A stretch of DNA of 64,000 nt, from positions 20,136 to 84,135 of the forward strand of contig NZ_JYOA01000007.1 of the NCBI RefSeq assembly GCF_000955805.1, in the 5' to 3' direction. Positions 1 to 6,930 of this stretch are shown piece after piece. Origin of the DNA: Pseudomonas sp. 21 (GTDB lineage Bacteria > Pseudomonadota > Gammaproteobacteria > Pseudomonadales > Pseudomonadaceae). The stretch's first letter is position 1. Every line of letters starts with the position of its first letter. A program made the translations under genes and the position numbers. The notes under the pieces are model-generated. The model saw only the letters and a list, made by a program, of their open reading frames with translations. It had not been told where the DNA came from and made no database searches.

Positions 1-55
1 CGAAGCCCCCCAGCAGGAATCCGACCACGCCCAACGCCAGCCAGAAACGGCTCAT
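1..55 (-). CDS. Rz-like spanin (partial, N-terminus only)
   Basis: Only the first 18 codons are in the window; the rest lies beyond the left edge. The peptide starts MSRFWLALGVVGFLLGG, a short positive start followed by a hydrophobic segment, as expected for the membrane anchor of an inner-membrane spanin (Rz). Its ATG overlaps the endolysin stop as ATGA, so the two are translationally coupled. Position after the endolysin is where R-pyocin clusters carry their Rz-type gene. The function is inferred from position and the membrane segment alone. Confidence 0.5.
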   Translation of the reverse strand, partial: MSRFWLALGVVGFLLGGF

Positions 56-681
56 CCCAGTACCTCCAGTGCACGGTGCCAAAGCCGCACACGCTCCTCG
101 AGGCCATTCAGCCCGCCATTGATGCGCCGGGTGATGTCCTCGAAGCGTCCCGCATCGGCCAGCTCATTGAGCCCATTGCATTGCCACCACCAGGCGGCGG
201 TGCGACAGGCCCAGCGCGGTTCCCCCAGCAGTTGCGGGCGGGCGACAAAGGGCTGTGCGAGCCCTTCGCCAACCGCGCGGTAATTGCTCCGACCCGTCAC
301 CTGCAGCAGGCCGCGGCCACGAAAGCGCCAGCCGTCGCCGGAGGCTTCATCGCGGTTACCGTTGCGCCCGGCGTAGACGAGGTTGGCAATGCGCTCCGGC
401 TGATACGCCACCTCTCGCGCCAGCGCCGTGGGCGAGCCATCGGCGCTGCGGAAGCGCCGGGGCCAGACGGCAGCCAGACGCTGGGCGCTGTACGTCAGGT
501 TTTCCACACAACGGGTCAGATGGGCACTTTCATGGCCGACCTGGGCGATGAAGGCAGCAACACGCGGTGGCGTGTCGATTCCGAAATCCCCCATGGCGGC
601 CTCGAGTGCCGGCAGAAAAACGCCCGCGACAGGGCGGGCGTTGGGCAGGATCAGCAGCAACTGGCGTTCGTCGATTTGCAT
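52..681 (-). CDS. Tailocin endolysin, glycoside hydrolase family 19-like
   Basis: A peptidoglycan-degrading enzyme that releases tailocin particles once the holin permeabilises the inner membrane. The 209-residue protein has the family 19 chitinase/lysozyme signature: HES at residues 50-52 (candidate catalytic Glu51), Glu60 in ENLTYSAQRL, then the GRGLLQVTGRSNY substrate-binding stretch. The chosen start, MQIDERQLL, lies one base after the gpD stop and has a GGGAGGG-type ribosome site. The frame is open further upstream, but that extension lies inside gpD. There is no signal peptide, so export would need the holin. It corresponds in position to PA0629 of the PAO1 R-pyocin. Confidence 0.9.
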   Translation of the reverse strand: MQIDERQLLLILPNARPVAGVFLPALEAAMGDFGIDTPPRVAAFIAQVGHESAHLTRCVENLTYSAQRLAAVWPRRFRSADGSPTALAREVAYQPERIANLVYAGRNGNRDEASGDGWRFRGRGLLQVTGRSNYRAVGEGLAQPFVARPQLLGEPRWACRTAAWWWQCNGLNELADAGRFEDITRRINGGLNGLEERVRLWHRALEVLG

Positions 682-682
682 A

Positions 683-1687
683 TCAGCCGCCCTCCCCTGC
701 CTTGCCCTTGCCATCGTTCCCGCCGTTGCAAAGCACGCTGGTTGTCCAACCGCTTGCCTGGAAGTGCTGGGTGACGGTGTCGACCAGATAAGTGCCATCG
801 ACCCCAGTCTTGAATCCACTCAAGTCGACCACGCACTCCGCGAACAAGTCCGCGCGGCCCGGCAACTGCAGCCGTACCCCGGCGGTTTTCCGGTTGAAAT
901 CCGCAAGACGCGACCTGGCCAACTGACGCGCCGCCGCTTCGTTGGCCTGGACATGGCGTTCGACGTACTCGGCCTGCACCTGCTTCGGCACGTTAGGGTT
1001 AGTCACCGTCACTGTTCGCACGGTCCCATCCAGTCCTTGGTACGGAACAGAGACTGTCGCGACAACCTTGCGATCATCCAGAGTGAAGGTGAAGGAGCTG
1101 ACCTCCGCACGTTTGATCGGAAGATTGTCCAGTACCCGGCCGGAAGCACTGCGACCGCCCTGACGAGGCATGACCAGTAGCTTCAGATCGGCGATCTTCG
1201 CAGTGCAGTCGTACTGCCGCGCCAGGCGGGTGACGAAGTGATAGTCCGACTCCTTGATCTGATCCGCGCGCTCAATTCGCGTACTCACTTCGCACTCGGC
1301 CTGCCAGCCGTTGCGCTCCGCAATGCGCTTGACGATCTCAGCCAGCGTCACGTTCTCCCAACTGTCGCTACGGACGGACTTTCCGGCATTGCGCGAATCA
1401 CCGGACTTGGCCTTGATCACCAGCGTGTCCGGCGCACCACTGAAGGTAATGGTGTCGACCGTATAGCGCCCCATAGGAGCGACACCTGTCTCCTCATAAC
1501 CAAGGTAAAGCACCAGCTCTGCTCCGCGCCGCGGCAGCAGTACGGCACCATCGCGGTCGTCGAGGGTCAGCGAAAGGGTGTCAGACTCCAGGCCGTACTT
1601 GTCGGTTACGACCAGCTCGAGCACCCGGTCATTGACGTGCGGAGTGATGTCGCGGCCGTCAGCGACGATGCGAAAGACAGGTTTCAT
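683..1687 (-). CDS. Tailocin baseplate hub protein, gpD-like late control family
   Basis: A 334-residue homologue of P2 gpD, the hub at the centre of the baseplate, structurally related to T4 gp27. The start MKPVFRIVADGRDITPHVND and the motif YLGYEETG followed by MGRYTVDTI are typical of the family. Despite the 'late control' name from P2 genetics, the role is structural: a trimer that sits on the spike and receives the tube. It lies directly after gpX and a terminator-like hairpin, and one base before the endolysin. It corresponds to PA0628. Confidence 0.92.
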   Translation of the reverse strand: MKPVFRIVADGRDITPHVNDRVLELVVTDKYGLESDTLSLTLDDRDGAVLLPRRGAELVLYLGYEETGVAPMGRYTVDTITFSGAPDTLVIKAKSGDSRNAGKSVRSDSWENVTLAEIVKRIAERNGWQAECEVSTRIERADQIKESDYHFVTRLARQYDCTAKIADLKLLVMPRQGGRSASGRVLDNLPIKRAEVSSFTFTLDDRKVVATVSVPYQGLDGTVRTVTVTNPNVPKQVQAEYVERHVQANEAAARQLARSRLADFNRKTAGVRLQLPGRADLFAECVVDLSGFKTGVDGTYLVDTVTQHFQASGWTTSVLCNGGNDGKGKAGEGG

Positions 1688-1701
1688 GGTTCACCAGAAT
1701 G

Positions 1702-1724
1702 AAAAAGCCCCGCTTATGCGGGGC
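1702..1724 (-). terminator. Intrinsic terminator-like hairpin between gpX and gpD
   Basis: On the minus strand a perfect 7-bp stem GCCCCGC/GCGGGGC with a 4-nt loop is followed by TTTTT. It lies between gpX and gpD, inside what should be one transcription unit, so it would attenuate gpD, endolysin and spanin expression unless read through. Confidence 0.7.
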
Positions 1725-1742
1725 CAGGATGGATAAGCCGGA

Positions 1743-1955
1743 TCAATCCCACAGGCGTACCTGGGGGCTGTCCGGCACCGCCAGGTCCGGCATGTGGATC
1801 AGCACACCGGCTCGCAAGGGTTGCGGCTCGTCGGCGAGCCCGGGGTTGGCATTCAGCACGGCTTCCACACAGCCCTTCAGATGGCCATAGCGCTGATAGC
1901 AGAGTTGGTCCAACACATCGCCGCTACTGCTGCGATAGCTTGTTGTCGTCGCCAT
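1743..1955 (-). CDS. Tail protein X (LysM-like)
   Basis: A 70-residue protein of the P2 gpX family. The sequence DVLDQLCYQRYGHLKGCVEAVLNANPGL has the LysM-like fold signature seen in small hub-associated tail proteins (T4 gp53 C-terminal type), which clamp the hub and baseplate. It overlaps the end of gpU by 32 bases, the usual arrangement for this gene pair. It corresponds to PA0627. Confidence 0.88.
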   Translation of the reverse strand: MATTTSYRSSSGDVLDQLCYQRYGHLKGCVEAVLNANPGLADEPQPLRAGVLIHMPDLAVPDSPQVRLWD

Positions 1956-2793
1956 AGCGATTGAACTCCAGGTCCAGGGTTTGTACGCGCGGTACGCCGT
2001 CAGTGAAGAGCGCGGACTGGGTTTCGGTGACCTTGATCAGACACCAGGTGCCCAGGGAGTCTCCGTAACCGCTGATAAGACTCACCGGTTTGCCGCTCAG
2101 CGCGATTTCGCGCAATTTGTCCGGGTTCTCCCGCCCTACTCGCCTGCCCGCTACGCGGGATAGCCCCGGCATGATCACCGCCTTCAGCAGTAGCGTCTCC
2201 GCACCAGCGCCGACGTACTGCAGAGCCGGCCGCCGCCCCAGGCGCGCCTGCTCTTTCCAGCTGAGCTGGCTGGTACGGGTCGCCGCTTCGAAGGGCACCG
2301 TGTCGATGTTGAAGTAGAACTGAGTCTGAGAATCCAGCACCGTCATGATCAGCAGATGCTGCTGGGGGATAACGCACATCGAGTCAGCCAGCAGAGACTT
2401 CGGCGACAGTACGGACGTGGGCAGCGGCAAACCCAGGCTGTCGCCCACCTTTCCGACCACCTTGTCCACTGCCTTTCTAGCCCGGCCGACCTGTTCGCCC
2501 AGTCCCTGCATGCGCTCATCGATACCCTTCAGGACCCGCGTGGCGCTGTTGTAGGTGTTGACCACCTTGTTGACCTTGGCCTGCGCGCGCTCCAGGCCCT
2601 GCATTGCACGCTGCACCTTGCCAACCATCTGCGACGAAACACCGGGCAGGCCCTCCAGTTCGCCAGCCGCGCCACGGATATCGCCGATAGCGCCGTTGAC
2701 CGGCGCTATCATTCCGTCGAGATCGCGACGGCCATCCTCGGCCGCCCGGGCAAGTTGCGACAGGCCACTCTGCATCTGTTCCCAATACGCCAT
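1924..2793 (-). CDS. Tail protein gpU-like
   Basis: A 289-residue protein placed like P2 gpU and PA0626. Roughly residues 1-120 are helical and alanine-rich (QVGRARKAVDKVVGKVGDSL), which is longer than classical gpU. The C-terminal half carries the recognisable part (IPQQHLLIMTVLDSQTQFYF; LSWKEQARLGRRPALQYVG). In contractile tails the family acts at tail completion or around the tape-measure end. It starts 9 bases after the tape-measure stop. Confidence 0.82.
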   Translation of the reverse strand: MAYWEQMQSGLSQLARAAEDGRRDLDGMIAPVNGAIGDIRGAAGELEGLPGVSSQMVGKVQRAMQGLERAQAKVNKVVNTYNSATRVLKGIDERMQGLGEQVGRARKAVDKVVGKVGDSLGLPLPTSVLSPKSLLADSMCVIPQQHLLIMTVLDSQTQFYFNIDTVPFEAATRTSQLSWKEQARLGRRPALQYVGAGAETLLLKAVIMPGLSRVAGRRVGRENPDKLREIALSGKPVSLISGYGDSLGTWCLIKVTETQSALFTDGVPRVQTLDLEFNRYGDDNKLSQQ

Positions 2794-2802
2794 TTCGCCT
2801 CC

Positions 2803-4647
2803 TTACACGACGACCGTGTCGAACAGCGCATCGCGCTGTCGTTCCTGGGAGAAGTCCGCCAGCATCCAGCGCAACCGCGGCAACAGCTCGTTGGCCAACC
2901 GATCGGGATCGCTGACATTACCGGCCACGTTGATGCTGATCTGGGGGGAGAAGGTCCAGTTTTGGGTGGTCGGTTCCCCGATGGGAGCGGCAGCAGGAGA
3001 TTCCGCGCCGCTTCTCCCGTCCCGCGGCTCTGGCCCGCGTCCTTCGATAGCAGGAGCATTGCGCTCCGCGGGTACGCCACCCCAATCGGTCAGTCCGCCG
3101 ACGACGGCACCGATGAACGGCCCCAGCACCGGCACCGTCCAGGCTCCCAGCATGCTGCCGGCCAGCGCCCCACCCAGCGCGCGGGTGGAGTCGTCATTGC
3201 CTGGGGCATCACCACCCGCGCCAACGCGTGACCCGCGTGGTGGTCGAACCGGCTCGTTCAGCTGTGCGCCCGGCGGACGCGCAGCCGGACCAAAGCCGAC
3301 GTTGCCCCAGTCACTGCGCATCCTGCGCCAGAGACCCCGGAGATCCAGGCTCGGCAGTCGCCAGTCACTGTCAGACTCATCACGCCGCCGGGCGAGTGGG
3401 GCACCGAGCTTCGTGATCAGCTGCGAGCGATCGCTCATTACGCCCAGGTCAAGCGACTTGAGGTACTGGGAAACGTCATCGAGCCCCAGTTCAGAGGCAA
3501 AGGTTGCCAACATCTCCTTCGACAGCCCGTACTGCCCCGTCATCAACCCGAACTGCGCTCCCACGAAGTGGGTGGACTCCTTCAGCCGGTCAGCGGCAAA
3601 GGTCAGCGCAGGCAGGCCTTCGTCGACCACCTTCAGGGTGACACTGCCACTGGTCTGCAGCATCCCTTCCACGGCATTCTCAGCGGTATGGCGCCAGCCT
3701 TGAGTCGTCCCTCTGCGGGCATCCACGTCCGCCTGCAACTGCGCTGCCGGCTTGATCCGCATCTCACTTGGCCGCTGCAGCATCTGCGCCCACGACCGAT
3801 GCTCCTGCCCATCATTGAGTCGGCGTACCAGAAGATCGGTTGGCACCTGCTCCTGTCGTGCTCGCCAGGAAATGACTCCGAGGCTGCGCTCGACCCCTGC
3901 CGCACTGTCATCACCGTGGTCGAGGACATTCCTCACCAGAGCAGCCACTGCATCCGGCGCGACAGCCTTGCCATACTGCAGCTTCGTTGCGGCCGGCAGG
4001 TAGTTCAGGCTTTGCCGCAGGGTGAGGCCGACGTTCATCAGCTGCCGGACCATATCCAGGGCAGCGTCGGAGTTGAGCCCACTACCCTGCGCTGCTGCCT
4101 CAACCCGGCTTTTGACGAATGCTTCGGACGTTTCGCCCGGCTCAAGGCCACCGCGTACCACCAGTTCCTGAACGCGCTGTTCGTAGCGGTGCGAACTGGT
4201 GAGGGCCATGGAGATCGCGTCCAGGGGATTGGACAGGACCTGGTAGATGACCGGGTCCTTCTGGGTCCAGTCGACGTTGACCGGTTGCAGGGAGCTCGTG
4301 GGAGCCGTCGCCCCGATCTGAACGGCATTGCCCAGGGCGCCGCTCACTGTGGGCCGGCGAAGCAGGGTTGCGATTTCCCTCAGGGCCTCGAGCGTCTGCC
4401 TAGCTATCTCTTCGCCTCCCTCAGACTCCTGTCGCAATGCCTGATGCAAGGCGCTCCCCGAAGGCTCCGGCGAGCCGTCGGCCACCGCCCGTGTGCGCTT
4501 GCCCTGCAATCGTAAAAAGCCATCCGCAATGGCTTGCCCCAGAGTGTCCTTCACTGCCAGGCCGAACGACTGTCCCAGCACCTGCGCGACCTCGGGCCCC
4601 AGGATCACCGTCACCCCGGCGGTTTCACTTACTGTCATCTTGTTCAC
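2803..4647 (-). CDS. Tail tape-measure protein
   Basis: At 614 residues this is the longest core structural protein. It is helical, Gln/Arg/Ala-rich at its ends, with a hydrophobic small-residue segment near residues 490-540 (GALAGSMLGAWTVPVLGPFIGAVVGG) typical of tape measures. Tape-measure length sets tail length; at the usual about 1.5 angstrom per residue this predicts a tail near 90 nm. It follows gpE/E', as in P2-like phages and PA0625. The start MNKMTVSETAG follows a GAGGTG ribosome site. Confidence 0.9.
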   Translation of the reverse strand: MNKMTVSETAGVTVILGPEVAQVLGQSFGLAVKDTLGQAIADGFLRLQGKRTRAVADGSPEPSGSALHQALRQESEGGEEIARQTLEALREIATLLRRPTVSGALGNAVQIGATAPTSSLQPVNVDWTQKDPVIYQVLSNPLDAISMALTSSHRYEQRVQELVVRGGLEPGETSEAFVKSRVEAAAQGSGLNSDAALDMVRQLMNVGLTLRQSLNYLPAATKLQYGKAVAPDAVAALVRNVLDHGDDSAAGVERSLGVISWRARQEQVPTDLLVRRLNDGQEHRSWAQMLQRPSEMRIKPAAQLQADVDARRGTTQGWRHTAENAVEGMLQTSGSVTLKVVDEGLPALTFAADRLKESTHFVGAQFGLMTGQYGLSKEMLATFASELGLDDVSQYLKSLDLGVMSDRSQLITKLGAPLARRRDESDSDWRLPSLDLRGLWRRMRSDWGNVGFGPAARPPGAQLNEPVRPPRGSRVGAGGDAPGNDDSTRALGGALAGSMLGAWTVPVLGPFIGAVVGGLTDWGGVPAERNAPAIEGRGPEPRDGRSGAESPAAAPIGEPTTQNWTFSPQISINVAGNVSDPDRLANELLPRLRWMLADFSQERQRDALFDTVVV

Positions 4648-4663
4648 CTCAATGACGACAAAG

Positions 4664-4698
4664 GAGCGCCGGCCACCCGGCGCCCCTCCAAGGGGCGA
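4664..4698 (-). other. Tandem hairpins between E/E' and tape measure
   Basis: Two adjacent inverted repeats on the minus strand: CGCCCCT/AGGGGCG around a 3-nt loop, and a GC-rich stem built on GCGCCGG/CCGGCGC, followed by TCCTTTGT. The U-tract is weak, so this may slow or partly attenuate transcription, or protect mRNA, rather than terminate. Confidence 0.4.
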
Positions 4699-4699
4699 A

Positions 4700-4825
4700 C
4701 TAGCCCGCCTCGTCCCCCAGCCACCAACGCAGGTCGCCGAGGGTCATGCGCTCCAGTTCACCGGCCGTGAAGCCCGACTCAGTCGCCAGTCGCCGCGCCA
4801 GCTGGCGCATCAGCGCGAAGCTCAT
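4700..4825 (-). CDS. GpE-type small tail protein (E' frame)
   Basis: A 41-residue frame ending FTAGELERMTLGDLRWWLGD, the conserved pattern of the small P2 GpE/E' family. In P2 this part is made as a C-terminal extension of gpE by ribosomal frameshifting and acts as a tail-assembly chaperone for the tape measure. Here the frame has its own ATG with AGAGGA five bases upstream, inside the gpE gene. Relative to gpE the shift would be +1/-2, not the -1 known for P2. Both independent initiation and frameshift fusion remain possible. It was chosen as a separate CDS because of the ribosome site. Confidence 0.65.
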   Translation of the reverse strand: MSFALMRQLARRLATESGFTAGELERMTLGDLRWWLGDEAG

Positions 4826-5120
4826 CGTCGTCCTCTCGCACCAGGCGAAAGTAGGCGTGTTGCAGGCGCTGGTAATCACTGAGCTTGAGCCCCTCCAGGT
4901 CCTGGCGGCTAACCTGCACCAGCGAGGCGAACAGTTGCAGCTCGCGCTCCTCGTCATCGCTGGCCACCTTGCTGGCCAGGCGAATGTCGCGCACGGTCGG
5001 CGCACGCAGGGTGAGGGCGTCGACATCGACGCCGTTGCAGGAGGTCGGGCGGGACAGTTTCACCACCGCCGCGTCGTCGGACAGGCTCAGCCACGCGGGC
5101 TGTTTGACGGAGTCTTGCAT
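4779..5120 (-). CDS. Tail assembly chaperone, gpE-like
   Basis: A 113-residue protein matching the gpE position between tube and tape measure. It has an N-terminal beta-rich part (LTLRAPTVRDIRLASK) and a helical Glu-rich middle (DDEERELQLFASLVQVS). Tail assembly chaperones of this group bind the tape measure during tube polymerisation and are absent from the finished particle. The ATG at 5120 is preferred over a GTG one codon upstream because AGGAGAA lies at good spacing. Its last 16 codons overlap the E' frame. It corresponds to PA0624. Confidence 0.85.
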   Translation of the reverse strand: MQDSVKQPAWLSLSDDAAVVKLSRPTSCNGVDVDALTLRAPTVRDIRLASKVASDDEERELQLFASLVQVSRQDLEGLKLSDYQRLQHAYFRLVREDDDELRADAPAGAATGD

Positions 5121-5131
5121 CACGGTTCTCC

Positions 5132-5635
5132 TCAGACGCCCAGGTCGTTACGCATGGCGGCGAGCTGGTCGACGCCGTCGATCTTGCGCACCGAGTTGGC
5201 CGGGTCGATCTCGAACATCTCGCGGCCCTCGACTTCCAGCTTGTAGTAGGTGACCGCCACGCTGTAAGTGCAGGCGGCCAGGTCACCGGCCTTCCAGTCG
5301 CCCGGGTTGATCTCCTTGAGCAGGCCGCGGACGGTGGCGACCACCGGCACGGTGCCGCCCTTCTGGGTCTTGAACGAGCCACGGAAGGTGCCGTTGAAAG
5401 CGCCCTGGTCGCTCAGGCCGAAGAACTTCATGGCCTCGCGTCGCGCGCCGTTGGTGGTGAACTTGGCCTCCATGGCCTCCAGGCCCACATCGAGCAGGAC
5501 CGGAGCGTCCATGCCACCGGCACGGTACTCCTGGGTCTTCACCTTGAGGGTCGGCAGGGTCAGGGACGGCACGTCGCCGGCAAAGCTCACGCCGTCGACG
5601 AAGAGGTTGGTGTTGGTGAGGATCTGCGGAATCAT
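5132..5635 (-). CDS. Tail tube protein, gpFII-like
   Basis: A 167-residue protein of the P2 FII tail-tube family (start MIPQILTNTNLFVDGVSFAG; RGLLKEINPGDWKAGDLAACTYSVAVTYYKLEVEG near residues 103-137). It polymerises into hexameric rings that form the rigid inner tube driven through the target envelope on contraction. It lies 12 bases after the sheath gene with a GGAGAAC ribosome site. It corresponds to PA0623. Confidence 0.96.
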   Translation of the reverse strand: MIPQILTNTNLFVDGVSFAGDVPSLTLPTLKVKTQEYRAGGMDAPVLLDVGLEAMEAKFTTNGARREAMKFFGLSDQGAFNGTFRGSFKTQKGGTVPVVATVRGLLKEINPGDWKAGDLAACTYSVAVTYYKLEVEGREMFEIDPANSVRKIDGVDQLAAMRNDLGV

Positions 5636-5647
5636 CTGGGGTTCTCC

Positions 5648-6808
5648 TTAAGCTGCGTCCAGGACTTCGGTGAGCCACTGATCGGTCACCTCGACGCGGA
5701 AGTTGGGGTTCTCGGCAGGCGGTACGTCGGTGAAGCGGATGTTCCAGTACACCTTGCCCTGGGCCAGCTGGCTGGCGGTGTTGAGTTCCGGGTCGGCGTA
5801 GACCTCGAAGTCGATCACCGCGCCCTGGTTCTTCAGGTCGCGCATGAAGGCCTGCAGGCCCTCGGTGACGTCCTTCACGTAGGTCTTGGTGATGCCGCGG
5901 TCGACCGCCCACTTGTGCCCGGCGAGGATGGCGTCCATCACCATGTCCATGGTCCGCACGCGGGTCACGAAGGCCCACTTGGCGTCGCTGGAGAGGGTGC
6001 GGTTGCCCCACAGGCGGTAACCGTCGTCGCGGATGATGGTGGTGATGTTGGCGTTGTTGAGCAGGTTGGCGCGGCAGGTCTCGTCGCCGTCGAGGAACTC
6101 GATGGGGCGGCCGGTGCCGGTGATGCCGAGCAGTTCCTTGTTCGACGGCGAGGACCAGAAGCCGTACTGGCTGTCGGTCCAGGCGAACAGCGCGGCGGCA
6201 TTGGCCGAGGCCGGTGCGTCGACCGTGGCGCTGCTGGCGGTATCCCAGGTCTGCACGCCCGGATCGACCAGGTAGATGCGCTTGCTGCCGAACTCGTCGG
6301 CGTAGGCGATGGCCGCCTCGTCGGTGGTGTTGGGGCCGTCGACGATGGCGATGGCACGCAGTTTCTCGGCCAGCGCGCCCATGGCGGTGGCGACCGCCTG
6401 GGTAGCGGAATGCTTCGGCGCGATCAGCAGGCGCGGTTGGGCGTTGAAGCGCGACTTGCCATCGAGCAGCGCCTGCAGGCCGGTACGCTGGCCGGCTTCG
6501 GTGACGGTGCCGATGATCGCGGAAGTCAGCTGTGCCGCATCCTCGATCTTCGCCACACCCACCGCCACGACCACCGCGGCGGACTGGGTGAAGATCGCGG
6601 TGCAGGACTTGTAGATCGCCGACGCAGTGCCGAACGCGGCGGCCGCTTCACGCAGGCTGGTAAGCAGCACCGGCACATCAGCCTGCGCGGTCAGCTTGGC
6701 ATCGGGGGTGAAGGTATCCACCAGGCCGATGATCGAGGACGACGGCAGCGCAATGGTGCGCGCACCGACGTCGACATTGGTCACGGTGACGCCGTGAAAG
6801 AAGCTCAT
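5648..6808 (-). CDS. Contractile tail sheath protein, gpFI-like
   Basis: A 386-residue sheath subunit. It begins MSFFHGVTVTNVDVGARTIA, the conserved N-terminal strand that links neighbouring subunits, and ends with the family's C-terminal strand region (PPAENPNFRVEVTDQWLTE). Sheath rings surround the tube and store the energy for contraction. It is closely followed by the tube gene. A strong terminator-like hairpin lies immediately upstream, so its expression is separated from the fibre gene. It corresponds to PA0622. Confidence 0.97.
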   Translation of the reverse strand: MSFFHGVTVTNVDVGARTIALPSSSIIGLVDTFTPDAKLTAQADVPVLLTSLREAAAAFGTASAIYKSCTAIFTQSAAVVVAVGVAKIEDAAQLTSAIIGTVTEAGQRTGLQALLDGKSRFNAQPRLLIAPKHSATQAVATAMGALAEKLRAIAIVDGPNTTDEAAIAYADEFGSKRIYLVDPGVQTWDTASSATVDAPASANAAALFAWTDSQYGFWSSPSNKELLGITGTGRPIEFLDGDETCRANLLNNANITTIIRDDGYRLWGNRTLSSDAKWAFVTRVRTMDMVMDAILAGHKWAVDRGITKTYVKDVTEGLQAFMRDLKNQGAVIDFEVYADPELNTASQLAQGKVYWNIRFTDVPPAENPNFRVEVTDQWLTEVLDAA

Positions 6809-6825
6809 AGATTTTCTCCAGACAT

Positions 6826-6848
6826 AAAAAAACCGCCGGGAGGCGGTT
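6826..6848 (-). terminator. Intrinsic terminator between tail fibre and sheath
   Basis: Minus-strand stem AACCGCC/GGCGGTT with loop TCCC and seven T residues. The sheath ATG follows only about 17 bases after the hairpin, so no promoter fits between them. Either the V-to-fibre segment ends here and the sheath is transcribed from a promoter inside the fibre gene (P2 has separate V and F late promoters), or the site is read through. Confidence 0.8.
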
Positions 6849-6930
6849 GGGTGGTTTGCCCTGGTCGCAAAGGGCGAAGGGCGGGATTACGGGTAAATTC
6901 ACTACAACGAAAAGACTCGGTACTCGGTGA

